The notes under the pieces are model-generated. The model was given only the letters and a program-made list of their open reading frames with translations, had not been told where the DNA came from and made no database searches. Positions 20,100 through 30,485 of a DNA stretch of 64,000 nucleotides are shown here, in pieces. The stretch is taken from assembly GCA_947623455.1 (NCBI GenBank), contig OX392540.1:7333432-7397431 (forward strand). Direction: 5' to 3'. This DNA comes from Mimachlamys varia (taxonomy: Eukaryota > Mollusca > Bivalvia > Pectinida > Pectinidae). The position numbers were made by a program, and so were the translations under genes. Numbering within the stretch: the first letter of the stretch is position 1; each line of letters begins with the position of its first letter.

Positions 20100-20612
20100 C
20101 AAACAGACAAAAACAGAAAAGTAAGTGAACTGGAAGACAAAATGACAAAAAACAGGAGAGTGAGTGTACTTGAAGATAAAAACGGAATAGTGAGTGAACC
20201 GGAAGACATAAGGACAAAAACAGGGGAGTGAGTGAACTGGAAGACAAACAAAAACAGGAGAGTGAGTGACCTGGAAGACAAACAAAAACAGGATAGTAAG
20301 TGAACTGGAAGACAAACACAAACAGGAGAGTGAATGACCTGGAAGACAAACAAAAACAGGATAGTAAGTGAACTGGAAGACAAACACAAACAGGAGAGTG
20401 AGTGAACAGGAAGACAAACAAAAACAGGAGAGTGAGTGAACTGGAAGACAAACAAAAACAGGAGAGTGAGTGAACTGGAAGACAAACAAAAACAGGATAG
20501 TAAGTGAACTTGAAGACAAACAAAAACAGGAGAGTGAGTGAACTGGAAGACAAACAAAAACAGGAGAGTGAGTGAACTGGAAGACAAACAGACAAAAACA
20601 GGAGAGTGAGTG
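20100..20612. repeat. 34 bp minisatellite, about 14 copies, after fucosyltransferase gene 1
   Basis: The unit AAACAGGAGAGTGAGTGAAC plus TGGAAGACAAACAA has 34 bp spacing between CAGGAG starts. It starts about 60 bp after the stop codon and lies before the first AATAAA, so it is probably part of the 3' UTR. All three minus-strand frames stay open for about 500 bp, giving false proteins at 19969-20651. Confidence 0.92.
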
Positions 20613-21610
20613 TTCTGGAAATATGGTTCTACTATGGTCTGATTTTACCAATGCTTTGACTTGTGTTTCTTAAAAGCTGTATAAATCAGACACAAGCTGA
20701 TGTTTGCTTTATTCAAATTAAGAAATTAACATTATATAGTCGACATTTTAAAAAATAAAGTCAATAGAACAGTCAAAAAAGACCCCTGAAACCCTCACTG
20801 ACTAGAAAGGTTGAGGTTACGATACGGTTGATGCAGTGGTCGAGATACATCCAATGGACAATGTACAATATTAATGGATATTGGGAGTAAAATATAATTG
20901 TTTTGGTACCATATACGGATCGCTTTTAATTTATTAAATTATTAAATAAATATATATGCGTTTCTACGACATTATTCCTTGGAACATAACTAAGGTGTAT
21001 GTTTTAAAAGTGAAAAAAAGAAAGAAAAACCAAACAAAACAAGTCGCAAAGGTCAAACTCGTGACCTTAGCATTTCAAGGTGACACTTTTCCAATAACAG
21101 ATGTCAAATTTACGGGCTGAAAAGCACGTGCAAAAAATAGAGCAAAAGGTTCAGGAACTTTAAGCCTGATACAAGTCCTATTGTTCTTGGTTTAAATTTT
21201 ATTTACTCAAACAGGTAAAACATGGTATGAACAATACAAATCACATAAGCGACCCTGGTCAGGACACATGTAGAATAATAGTCATTACAATAATAAATTT
21301 CATTACATAAATTTATGATAACAAATTTAGACAATGACTAGTTTAAAATATGGCCCTGCATTAAAATAAATATACAAGCATGACAATATAATAAGAGTAT
21401 AACAATATGGTATAAGCCAATGTAAGTAAACGTTTAGTAATCTTTAACAGTTTACGTGTACGTAACACAAGTGTTACTAAATGGTATGGTTAGCACTATC
21501 ACTAGACGTACCATCCCCTAAATACAACTTTCAGCCATTCTTAAAAGTAGTGTTCTATTATATATTTTCAGCCATCTTCGTCTTTACGTCCAAAACAAAA
21601 CATAAAAATT
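20613..21610. other. Intergenic, nothing recognised apart from the poly(A) signal
   Basis: AT-rich sequence. No gene-like frame or repeat is supported. Confidence 0.45.
20754..20759 (+). terminator. Polyadenylation signal AATAAA for fucosyltransferase gene 1
   Basis: This is the first canonical AATAAA I find after the stop codon, about 715 bp downstream and beyond the 34 bp array. A non-canonical signal nearer the stop cannot be excluded. Confidence 0.45.
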
Positions 21611-23389
21611 GCATTGTAATAAATTGACCTTGTACATGTAATCAAACAAACATTGTAATAAAATAACCGTGTAATAAACTAACCTTGTAAAAAACTAACA
21701 TTGTAATAAACACTAACCTTGTAAAAAACTAACATTGTAATAAACACTAACATTGTAAAAAACTAACATTGTAATAAACACTAACCTTGTAATAAACACT
21801 AACGTTGTAATAAACACTAACCTTGTAATAAACACTAACCTTGTAATAAACACTAACATTGTAATAAACACTAACATTGTAATAAACACTAACCTTGTAA
21901 TAAACTAACATTGTAATAAACACTAACATTGTAATAAACACTAACCTTGTAATAAACACTAACATTGTAATAAACACTAACATTGTAATAAACACTAACA
22001 TTGTAATAAACACTAACATTGTAATAAACACTAACATTGTAATAAACACTAACGTTGTAATAAACACTAACCTTGTAATAAACACTAACATTGTAATAAA
22101 CACTAACCTTGTAATAAACACTAACATTGTAATAAACACTAACCTTGTAATAAACACTAACCTTGTAATAAACACTAACATTGTAATAAACACTAACATT
22201 GTAATAAACACTAACATTGTAATAAACACTAACATTGTAATAAACACTAACCTTGTAATAAACACTAACATTGTAATAAACACTAACCTTGTAATAAAAA
22301 CTAACATTGTAAAAAACTAACATTGTAATAAACACTAACCTTGTAATAAACACTAACATTGTAATAAACACTAACCTTGTAATAAAAACTAACATTGTAA
22401 TAAACACTAACATTGTAATAAACACTAACCTTGTAATAAACACTAACATTGTAATAAACACTAACCTTGTAATAAACACTAACATTGTAATAAACACTAA
22501 CCTTGTAATAAACACTAACCTTGTAATAAACACTAACCTTGTAATAAACACTAACATTGTAATAAACACTAACGTTGTAATAAACACTAACAATGTAATA
22601 AACACTAACCTTGTAATAAACACTAACATTGTAATAAACACTAACATTGTAATAAACACTAACCTTGTAATAAACTAACATTGTAATAAACACTAACATT
22701 GTAATAAACACTAACCTTGTAATAAACACTAACATTGTAATAAACACTAACATTGTAATAAACACTAACATTGTAATAAACACTAACATTGTAATAAACA
22801 CTAACATTGTAATAAACACTAACGTTGTAATAAACACTAACCTTGTAATAAACACTAACATTGTAATAAACACTAACCTTGTAATAAACACTAACATTGT
22901 AATAAACACTAACCTTGTAATAAACACTAACCTTGTAATAAACACTAACATTGTAATAAACACTAACATTGTAATAAACACTAACATTGTAATAAACACT
23001 AACCTTGTAATAAACACTAACATTGTAATAAACACTAACCTTGTAATAAAAACTAACATTGTAAAAAACTAACATTGTAATAAACACTAACCTTGTAATA
23101 AACACTAACATTGTAATAAACACTAACCTTGTAATAAAAACTAACATTGTAATAAACACTAACATTGTAATAAACACTAACCTTGTAATAAACACTAACA
23201 TTGTAATAAACACTAACCTTGTAATAAACACTAACATTGTAATAAACACTAACCTTGTAATAAACACTAACCTTGTAATAAACACTAACCTTGTAATAAA
23301 CACTAACATTGTAATAAACACTAACATTGTAATAAACACTAACATTGTAATAAACACTAACATTGTAATAAACACTAACCTTGTAATAA
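21611..23389. repeat. 18 bp tandem array, about 98 copies
   Basis: The unit CTAACATTGTAATAAACA is 18 bp, with frequent CTAACCTTG and some CTAACGTTG variants. Because 18 is a multiple of three, long repeat-encoded minus-strand frames appear (21747-23447) that read a six-residue repeat. They are not genes. A landmark at 22311 (GTAAAAAACTAAC) recurs at 23063 and a landmark at 21901 recurs at 22671, so about 0.75 kb has been duplicated internally. Confidence 0.93.
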
Positions 23390-23840
23390 ACAATGTTAAG
23401 TAACATTGTAATAAACTAACCTTGTAATAAACAATGTTAAGTAACATTGTAATAAACTAACCTTGTAATAAACAATGTTAAGTAACATTGTAATAAACTA
23501 ACCTTGTAATAAACAATGTTAAGTAACATTGTAATAAACTAACCTTGTAATAAACAATGTTAAGTAACATTGTAATAAACTAACCTTGTAATAAACAATG
23601 TTAAGTAACATTGTAATAAACTAACCTTGTAATAAACAATGTTAAGTAACAATGTAATAAACTAACATTGTAATAAACAATGTTAAGTAACATTGCAATA
23701 AACTAACATTGTAATAAACAATGTTAAGTAACAATGTAATAAACTAACATTGTAATAAACAATGTTAAGTAACAATGTAATAAACTAACCTTGTAATAAA
23801 CAATGTTAAGTACGTTGCAATAAAATAACATTGTAATAAA
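23390..23840. repeat. 41 bp derivative of the 18 bp array, about 11 copies
   Basis: GTTAAGTAACATTGTAATAA, ACTAACCTTGTAATAAACAAT repeats with 41 bp spacing (GTTAAG at 23395, 23436, 23477). It combines two 18-mers with a five-base junction, so it grew from the adjacent array. Confidence 0.88.
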
Positions 23841-24885
23841 CTAACTTTGTATTTTGATTAAAATTGCAACCATTTTATTGTATACTTACATTTGACGATT
23901 GTAGATAATCGAAGGCTAGATTTAAACGGATTGAATTCCATCGTGTTCTTCTTGCATGTACTTATTTTGCGAAATCAAAACAAATGCGAACAAATTTGAA
24001 TAATCTGATTAATCTTAAACTGAGTTTCGTTTACGTTAATTTGACACATGCATTAAAATTGATATAGCTAAGTACATGTAGTAAGATGCCCAAGTTTAAG
24101 TAGAGATCGAGGTAAGCAGCTATGACTCTTCTGTTTTTGTCTTCCAGTTCACTCACTTTCCTGTTTTTGTCTGTTTGTCTTCACTTTGATTGCAAGTTGA
24201 GAAGAGCACCTCTTTGTTATTTATAGACATCATTTCATTGAGACACCTGAGTGAAATATAAAGATTAACATTAGTTTTATTGTAGCAAGGTTTTCATTAA
24301 CTGTCCTGATAAGCTCTCCCGACAAAATTAGCCCCTTCCAAAGCAAAAATAAGTCAACTAAGATTTGGGAACAGTTTGTTCCCCTGGAAATGCCATCAGT
24401 AGGCTGGAAAATCTTTCCTTCAAACTCAACAAAAATGTTTTCAATCAGGAATTCAGTCATCCGTACTCTATTTTCCTCAGGTTATTTAATTCTAGGGATC
24501 CAACATAGCTCACAACAAAAGTTTTATATCGTCAAGCTACACTTTGCAGAAAACTGTTGTTGTTTTTTTCTTATATGTTTCATAATTTCTTACGGTTTCC
24601 TTTTTTCATAATATAACTCGAACGTTGGCACGTCTCTAGTCCCTGGAAATTTTCGCTGCTTATATATATATATATGAAAAATAAATGCGGGCGGATGACA
24701 ACTGCTAACAGAAGCATTCATAAGTAATATGAACTCCAACTTGGCAAAAGCACATAGTTACATTGTACTATATTTGCCGTATTCCAGTTGATATCCATAT
24801 TGTTTATGGACGCCAATTTGAAGGAGTTCAAAATTTCTATCTACCACTTTTGGTGTCTGTTTATCTCTTAAAAAGTTACGTGAAA
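23841..24885. other. Intergenic, no gene supported
   Basis: AT-rich. 24129-24182 carries a reverse-oriented piece of the 34 bp minisatellite. Short frames at 24230-24611 lack recognisable domains. Confidence 0.45.
24129..24182 (-). repeat. Inverted fragment of the 34 bp minisatellite
   Basis: The minus strand reads AGACAAACAGACAAAAACAG, GAAAGTGAGTGAACTGGAAG and ACAAAAACAG. This matches the unit at 20100-20612 and specifically its last copy, which alone has the ACAAACAGACAAAAAC insertion. Confidence 0.75.
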
Positions 24886-25195
24886 CCAAAGCGTCAATGC
24901 ACAACAACGATATATACAAAAGTGTCAACGCACAACAAAATTATACTAAATTATCAATGCACAACAAAATTATATACAAAATTATCAATGCACAACAAAA
25001 ATATACAAAATTATCAATGTACAACAAAAATATACAAAATTGTCAATGCACAACAAAAACAACAAAAGTGTCAATGCACAACAAAAATATACCAGAACGT
25101 CAATACAAAACAACAAAATTAATTCCGGAGCATCGATTCACATCAAAAATATACCATAGTTACTATGCACAACAAAAATAAAAAAATAGAACGTC
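24886..25195. repeat. Diverged tandem repeat of about 28-31 bp, about 10 copies
   Basis: Copies of GTCAATGCACAACAAAAATA followed by TACAAAATTA, with length variation. The plus-strand frames at 24763-25181 are repeat artefacts. Confidence 0.85.
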
Positions 25196-25898
25196 GATGC
25201 AGAACACAAACGAACTACAAGAGAGTCAAGACACATTAGAATTTACTAGAGCATCAGCAAACGACTATTATATTGATACAAATACTTAGATACATTGAAC
25301 CAGTAATCAAGAACATACGTTGACAAGGACAGCTTCAGAATAATTAATTCAGAAGGTAATAAAAATCGACAACATGAACGAGGGAGATGTAACAAAGATA
25401 GAAGTTCAGATGTTTCACCAGGTTAACAGACTCCGACATCATTGTTAAAAGCCCGGATGGCGAGGACATACGATACAATGATTATGTGTCAAAATCTGAT
25501 GAAGTTCTGAGGCACTAGCGGATCCAGAGGGAAGGGGGGGGGGGGGGGGGGGCTGGGCGTCAGGAAATTTTATAGCCTTAAAAATTGAAGTGGTAGTTAG
25601 TGATAAAAAAACCTAAAAAAAACAAAAAATGCCTAAATGCTATATAAAATATTATGTTTTTCAATATCGCAGACGTATATATATGTTCAAAATGTACAGA
25701 CATTCAATCAAGGTGACAAAATATCCATTTTCTTGTTTATTCATTAGTTTAACAGTACCAATGTTTACTGGACCCCTCCTTTCGAAAATCCTGCATTCGC
25801 GCCTGTGAGGTGCACAGAGATAGATATAAAGTTGAAACAAAAGAGCTTGGAAGTGTTAAGGTGCACATATTAAGGCAGTACAAGAAGATTTTTTTTTT
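25196..25898. other. Intergenic, no gene supported
   Basis: Contains a G-run at about 25536-25552 and otherwise unremarkable AT-rich sequence. Confidence 0.45.
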
Positions 25899-26060
25899 CA
25901 AATCAGAGAATACTGAAGCGTTTTCAAAACAATGATAAGAACTCAGAACATTAAACCGAAATGTGTGCAAAGGAGAACCTTGAAAAAAAAATACCAGATG
26001 TTCCGGAAGAGTAAGCATCTTCTTCTTCATCGACGACACTCGCCATGTAAATATATGTCA
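25899..26060. mobile_element. Dispersed repeat family A, copy 3
   Basis: AAATCAGAGAATACTGAAGC, ATACCAGATGTTCCGGAAGA, GTAAGCATCTTCTTCTTCAT and CGACGACACTCGCCATGTAA match the other copies with scattered differences. The middle is the most diverged. Confidence 0.65.
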
Positions 26061-29000
26061 CGTGAACTTCAACAAAAACACACAAAATGTTTGGAAATCA
26101 CCGTCTAATCACAGTGCCTACCTCTGCTTTATAAGTAAGTCTGAATTAGTGTGTGGTTAACAAACAAAACCCAACCCGGTCCATCCAATGACTTTTGCAG
26201 ACCAATATATATCAAAAATATTTTTTTTTTTTGCAGAACATGCTCCTTTTAACTCTTTTGGTGCAATTCCACATCTAGAAAATGCCATGGCCTTAAAGAG
26301 TTTTTGGCCACTATTTTGAAAATCTTGTAAAAGTGATTAAACTTGTAGCACATTTCAATAAATACTGATTAGCCCATCAACGAGCATTCGATTTTGTCCC
26401 GGGATCTAGATATTGACAGTCAAAGTTGACCGCTCCCGACTGGCGAGAATTTTAATGAGCTGACCGGTCACTTGGTACATGTGACGTCATTGAAGCACAA
26501 CTGACCGACTCAGGTAAACTGATCAGTGGTACATAGACGAAGAAAGCTTAGAAGAAAAACGCCTATTGAATTCGACATGTAAGTCAATCTTGATTGTTGT
26601 TTAATTCTTTTGATTAATGAATAAAATATCTTGATAAAAAATATAGGTATGTACTTGTAAACTTAAGAAAGGAAATAGGAAATGCCATTTAAAAACATCG
26701 TAATGTTAGTGTGTATTACACATCCGCCTCTTGCTAACAATAGTTCTTCTGCAAAGGACCACGGAACTAAAAGGTCTGTGAACGGACATTATGATTTTAC
26801 AGACACGTTAAATATTGGTTTTATAGATAGTATATGAATACAGTTGCAACAGACACGCATAGAGCGGTTGTGAGTATATTACCGGACGGAGCCATTTTCT
26901 TTTTTTTATCTTTTTTTTTAATTTATTGTATTGAATTTGTGACTTTATTTAGCTGGAATTGAATTAAAACACCATACACTGCTGAACGATTCATGAATAT
27001 ATATTCCAAGTTGTACCCACAACATGTAAATATCGGAAACATCAAATCTTCCTTGATTGCAGATAATGTTTGAGGTAATATACTCCGTGTTTGATCTTGG
27101 TGATTTTAAAATCATGTGGTTTGCTAATACAAACTATTTACGCTGTACAATTAAACATTGTCGTAAGTACTTCAGAAGTAGTATATACTATGACGTCAAC
27201 AGTACAGTATGATTTGTGGAGATGATGAAGTAAATAAAACCACGGTCCGTAATAATAATATACAGTACAAGTATATGGTAATGGTGAAGCACGTAAAATG
27301 GAATTCAAAAACTTTCATTCGCTCAAATTTTTGAACTGTGCACGTAAACAAACAATTTCTGCCTAGTATAAATAAAGTTGACATTGTCACAAATAATCAG
27401 ACACAAATAGATGTGAAAACATGACAGTCTGAATTATTTGTGTTAAATTGAAATATTGTTTAAAATGTGGACTGAAATCGGTTTGCAAAAATTAAAGGCT
27501 CTTCCCAACTTTTTTTATTTCACTTGATTCAGTAACACACCAGTCTATTTGTGTGGAATGATTAAATATGTTCCAAGGATAAAGTCTGTGGCCATGAAAA
27601 AAACCCAAATAACATACGCTAATGAGAATTGAAACATATTAGAAAAGTGTTTTCCTACGACTACTGTATACGTTTTTACAACATATCTTAGTCAACCAGT
27701 TTTGGGTTGAAGTGGTTTCAGTTTGAAATGATTACCCTTTACATTTTTACCAGTGAAATGTCAGAAAGTATCAACTTGATAAAACTTATATCATCACTGC
27801 TTATATCATCACTAGGCCTAGTGATGCTAAAAGTTTCGGTCAGACATCATTGCGCGATATTTGTGTACTATTTTTCGTTATTCTTGAATCAAATCATATG
27901 AAGTAAGGAAATATAAAACCTTTATAGTATGTTGGAAATTAATAGATATCTTTTGGATTTTGTTAATGTGTTTGTGTTTAGACTATATTTTGAACAAAAA
28001 ATAGAACTTAATCCTGTGGCGTATTGATACTCTAGGAGTCTTACGCACTCCGTCCCCGATCAGTTGAAATCACACATTTTATTAGGTATGAAATCAGACT
28101 TTTGATCTCGAATAGGATCTCGAAAATGTAATTAAAAAAAAATGCAATGGTTTCCCATTAAAATCAAATATATTTCACTCGTATGGCAGATTTTAAAATA
28201 TTTTCACTCGTGTGTTGACAGTTAACGGGAAATCACTGAATAGTCTTTATATATCAGAGCCTCTAACTATTATTATTATCGTAATGACGTCGCTTTAGTT
28301 GTTCATAGACTTTTAACAATTCGGAGGCCAGTAGACCTTTCCATATGTTGGCTGTTGGTCGAAGGGCAGCTTAACTTATCTGTGGGATAACGGGTGTAGA
28401 TCAGTTCACTTTAGGTCTACCTTTATCTTACCAATTGTAAGTCCGTTGTGACATGTAAATTACCTTCTCAAGCCTTACCTGTGTACACATTTGTGTCGCT
28501 TATCTGGTCAATGACTTATCAGTGCATATGTTGTGGACGGTTAGAGTATGTCCCACAATGCATTACATTCGGTCTACGCCTAAAACGTCATGATGTGCAT
28601 AGAATCAAATATTGGAATATCGTCAGAGAAAGCGTAGTGAGAACAACGTTTTAAAACCAACTAAAATTTTTATTTTTACGTATAAATTTCCCGTTTAAAT
28701 TGTTCCCTCATTCTTGGTATATATAACTTAGAAACATATAACCACCTAATGTCGAACGTTTGGCAATAATGACCCGACTAAATGATTCAGTTACAATTTA
28801 CCTGTTGTTCTATGGTTTAAAACATCGTGACATCAGTATATCTTATCTTTTAGGGTGAAGCTCGCAAGATAAGTACGTTAACATGAAAGGTTAAAGGTCA
28901 TGTGCCGGGTCACACAGCACATCGAGGTGTGTCGTTGTAGATAAACCCTTGTATTACCTCTGCACGTCGCCATATTGCACAACTCGATTTTATTTAAGGA

Positions 29001-29392
29001 TACGGAAGCTGTCATCTGAATGGATTAAAGATTAGGATTAATACATAAAGGTACGCAAATTTGTCCATCTGTGTCAATGTTGATGGTATTTATGGAAGAA
29101 AACAACGAGTTTATGTAAATGAACGTACCTACTTTGTCAATCAGTGTCAATACTGTGTCCTATTCAAGGATTGGGAAGTTTCTTGTATCTAAAGGTACGT
29201 TAAGTGATATCAGGGTGTATACGATTCCCTGTTTAATGATCAGATCAAAGGAATTTGTCATATCGATTTGCGTAAAAATAGCCATCATCGCAAACATTGA
29301 ATTCATAGTTTATTACGTATCCATAGAACAATATGTATAGTCAGATAGATATAGACCAATGAACTTCATTGTTATGATACATCAGGCCCTGG
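26061..29392. other. Long intergenic stretch, no gene supported
   Basis: About 3.3 kb without a recognisable gene. Possible donor-like GTAAGT sites occur, for example after GACAT at 26578, so a non-coding first exon of the downstream fucosyltransferase could lie here, but the sequence alone does not show it. GTGACGTCATTG near 26481 resembles a CRE site. The open frames (27196-27390, 27707-27901, 28448-28654, 29119-29340) have no recognisable domain. Confidence 0.4.
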
Positions 29393-29577
29393 TTTCATAA
29401 ACTCCCTTAACTTAAGGAAATTCCTTAACTTAAAACTCACCATAGGTAAGCATGACATAATTTAAGGGGAAAATCCTTAGCTAAGGAACTTTTCTTAACT
29501 TCTGTAATGCTTTCCTATGGAGATTTTTAAGTTAAGGAATTTCTTAAAGTTAAGGAACGTTGATGAAACCGGGGCCA
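29393..29577. mobile_element. Foldback element, copy 2 (GGCCCTGG family)
   Basis: It begins CAGGCCCTGGTTTCATAAAC and ends GTTGATGAAACCGGGGCC, with internal inverted TTCCTTAACTTAA blocks. Same organisation and size as 2741-2921 but with independent substitutions, so the two are members of one dispersed family. Confidence 0.72.
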
Positions 29578-29663
29578 ATATGGTTAGGTTATAATGGGTA
29601 ACATGGGTGTTGACCCAATAACCCAGGAAAGTCTCTGATAAAACCACGTGGAGCACTGGTACT

Positions 29664-29762
29664 ACAACGTCATATAAGGCTACTATAGGCTGGTACTATA
29701 ACGCCATATAAGGCTACTATAGGCTGGTACTATAACGCCATATAAGGCTACTATAGGCTGTG
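29664..29762. repeat. 34 bp tandem repeat, three copies
   Basis: CATATAAGGCTACTATAGGC plus TGGTACTATAACGC, nearly identical copies. Confidence 0.85.
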
Positions 29763-30171
29763 GTGCCAAAACAAACACCCTAACAAATACAGAGGTGTTC
29801 TCCTAGTTTATCAGCATTAGTGCAAATCGTAATTCTCATATAAGCCGTTACAATTTTGCAGATATCAAATATTTATTATTGCATGTGTTAATTAACATGC
29901 AAAATTGCAACATTTTACCTTGCATATTGACAAAATTATCAAAGGTTGAACAATGTCGTTGAAGCTAATCTTCTTTAAACAACTGTGCACTATTATTTTT
30001 TTTTATCTAAATTGATGACAATAAGAACATAACACAATTGTAACAATTTTATACATCGTAAATTTTTCGAAAATGTTTTTTTTTCAAACTAGTCAAAAAT
30101 TAATTACAGGTAAGTGATGTTTTAAAAACACCTACAAAATGAACACACAAAGCTAAAGCAAACACATCTAG
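29763..30171. other. Upstream region of fucosyltransferase gene 2, nothing recognised
   Basis: AT-rich, no supported feature. Confidence 0.4.
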
Positions 30172-30297
30172 ACTTTAAATGGTTCCAAAGAATTACATAT
30201 TCTGTCAACAGTTAAGACGATTTCACGTTCTCGACTTTAAATAGTTCAAAGAAATTACACATTCTATCAACAGCTAAAACGATTTCACGTTCTCGGT
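30172..30297. repeat. Two-copy direct repeat of about 61 bp
   Basis: GACTTTAAATGGTTCCAAAG, AATTACATATTCTGTCAACAG and GATTTCACGTTCTC occur twice, with a few differences, about 170-290 bp before the second fucosyltransferase start codon. Confidence 0.75.
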
Positions 30298-30463
30298 TTT
30301 AAAAGAACTGACAAGAGATTATTGTTGTTTAAGTATACGAAATAAATTATGTTACAAAACAGAAGACATTGAAAATGACGGACAATTATGTTGAGTAAAT
30401 ATTTTCTAAAAACATTGTTTTCATGTATTTAGGATTGGCCAGGGGCTATGAACAGTTGCAGAT

Positions 30464-30485
30464 ATGGACGTTCGACGTTTTAGTG
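30464..30485 (+). CDS. Fucosyltransferase gene 2, 22 bp first coding exon
   Basis: ATGGACGTTCGACGTTTTAG, T and G, then donor GTAAGT. It encodes MDVRRFS and the first base of Asp. Phase and position equal those of gene 1. The start has G at -3 and +4. GTTGCAG just before it could be an acceptor for a non-coding upstream exon. If it is not used, an upstream ATG at 30448 opens an 11-codon frame that overlaps the start and stops at 30481-30483. Confidence 0.75.

Noticed and set aside
19969..20651. Three overlapping minus-strand frames rich in Cys, Leu and Phe
   Set aside because: All three frames of the 34 bp minisatellite are open on this strand, and the frames run into the 3' end of fucosyltransferase gene 1 on the opposite strand.
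21747..23447. Several minus-strand frames of 117-262 codons with a six-residue repeat (LVFITM or VSVYYN)
   Set aside because: They are produced by an 18 bp tandem unit, a multiple of three, so any stop-free frame stays open. Two different frames are open at once, as expected from a repeat and not from a gene.
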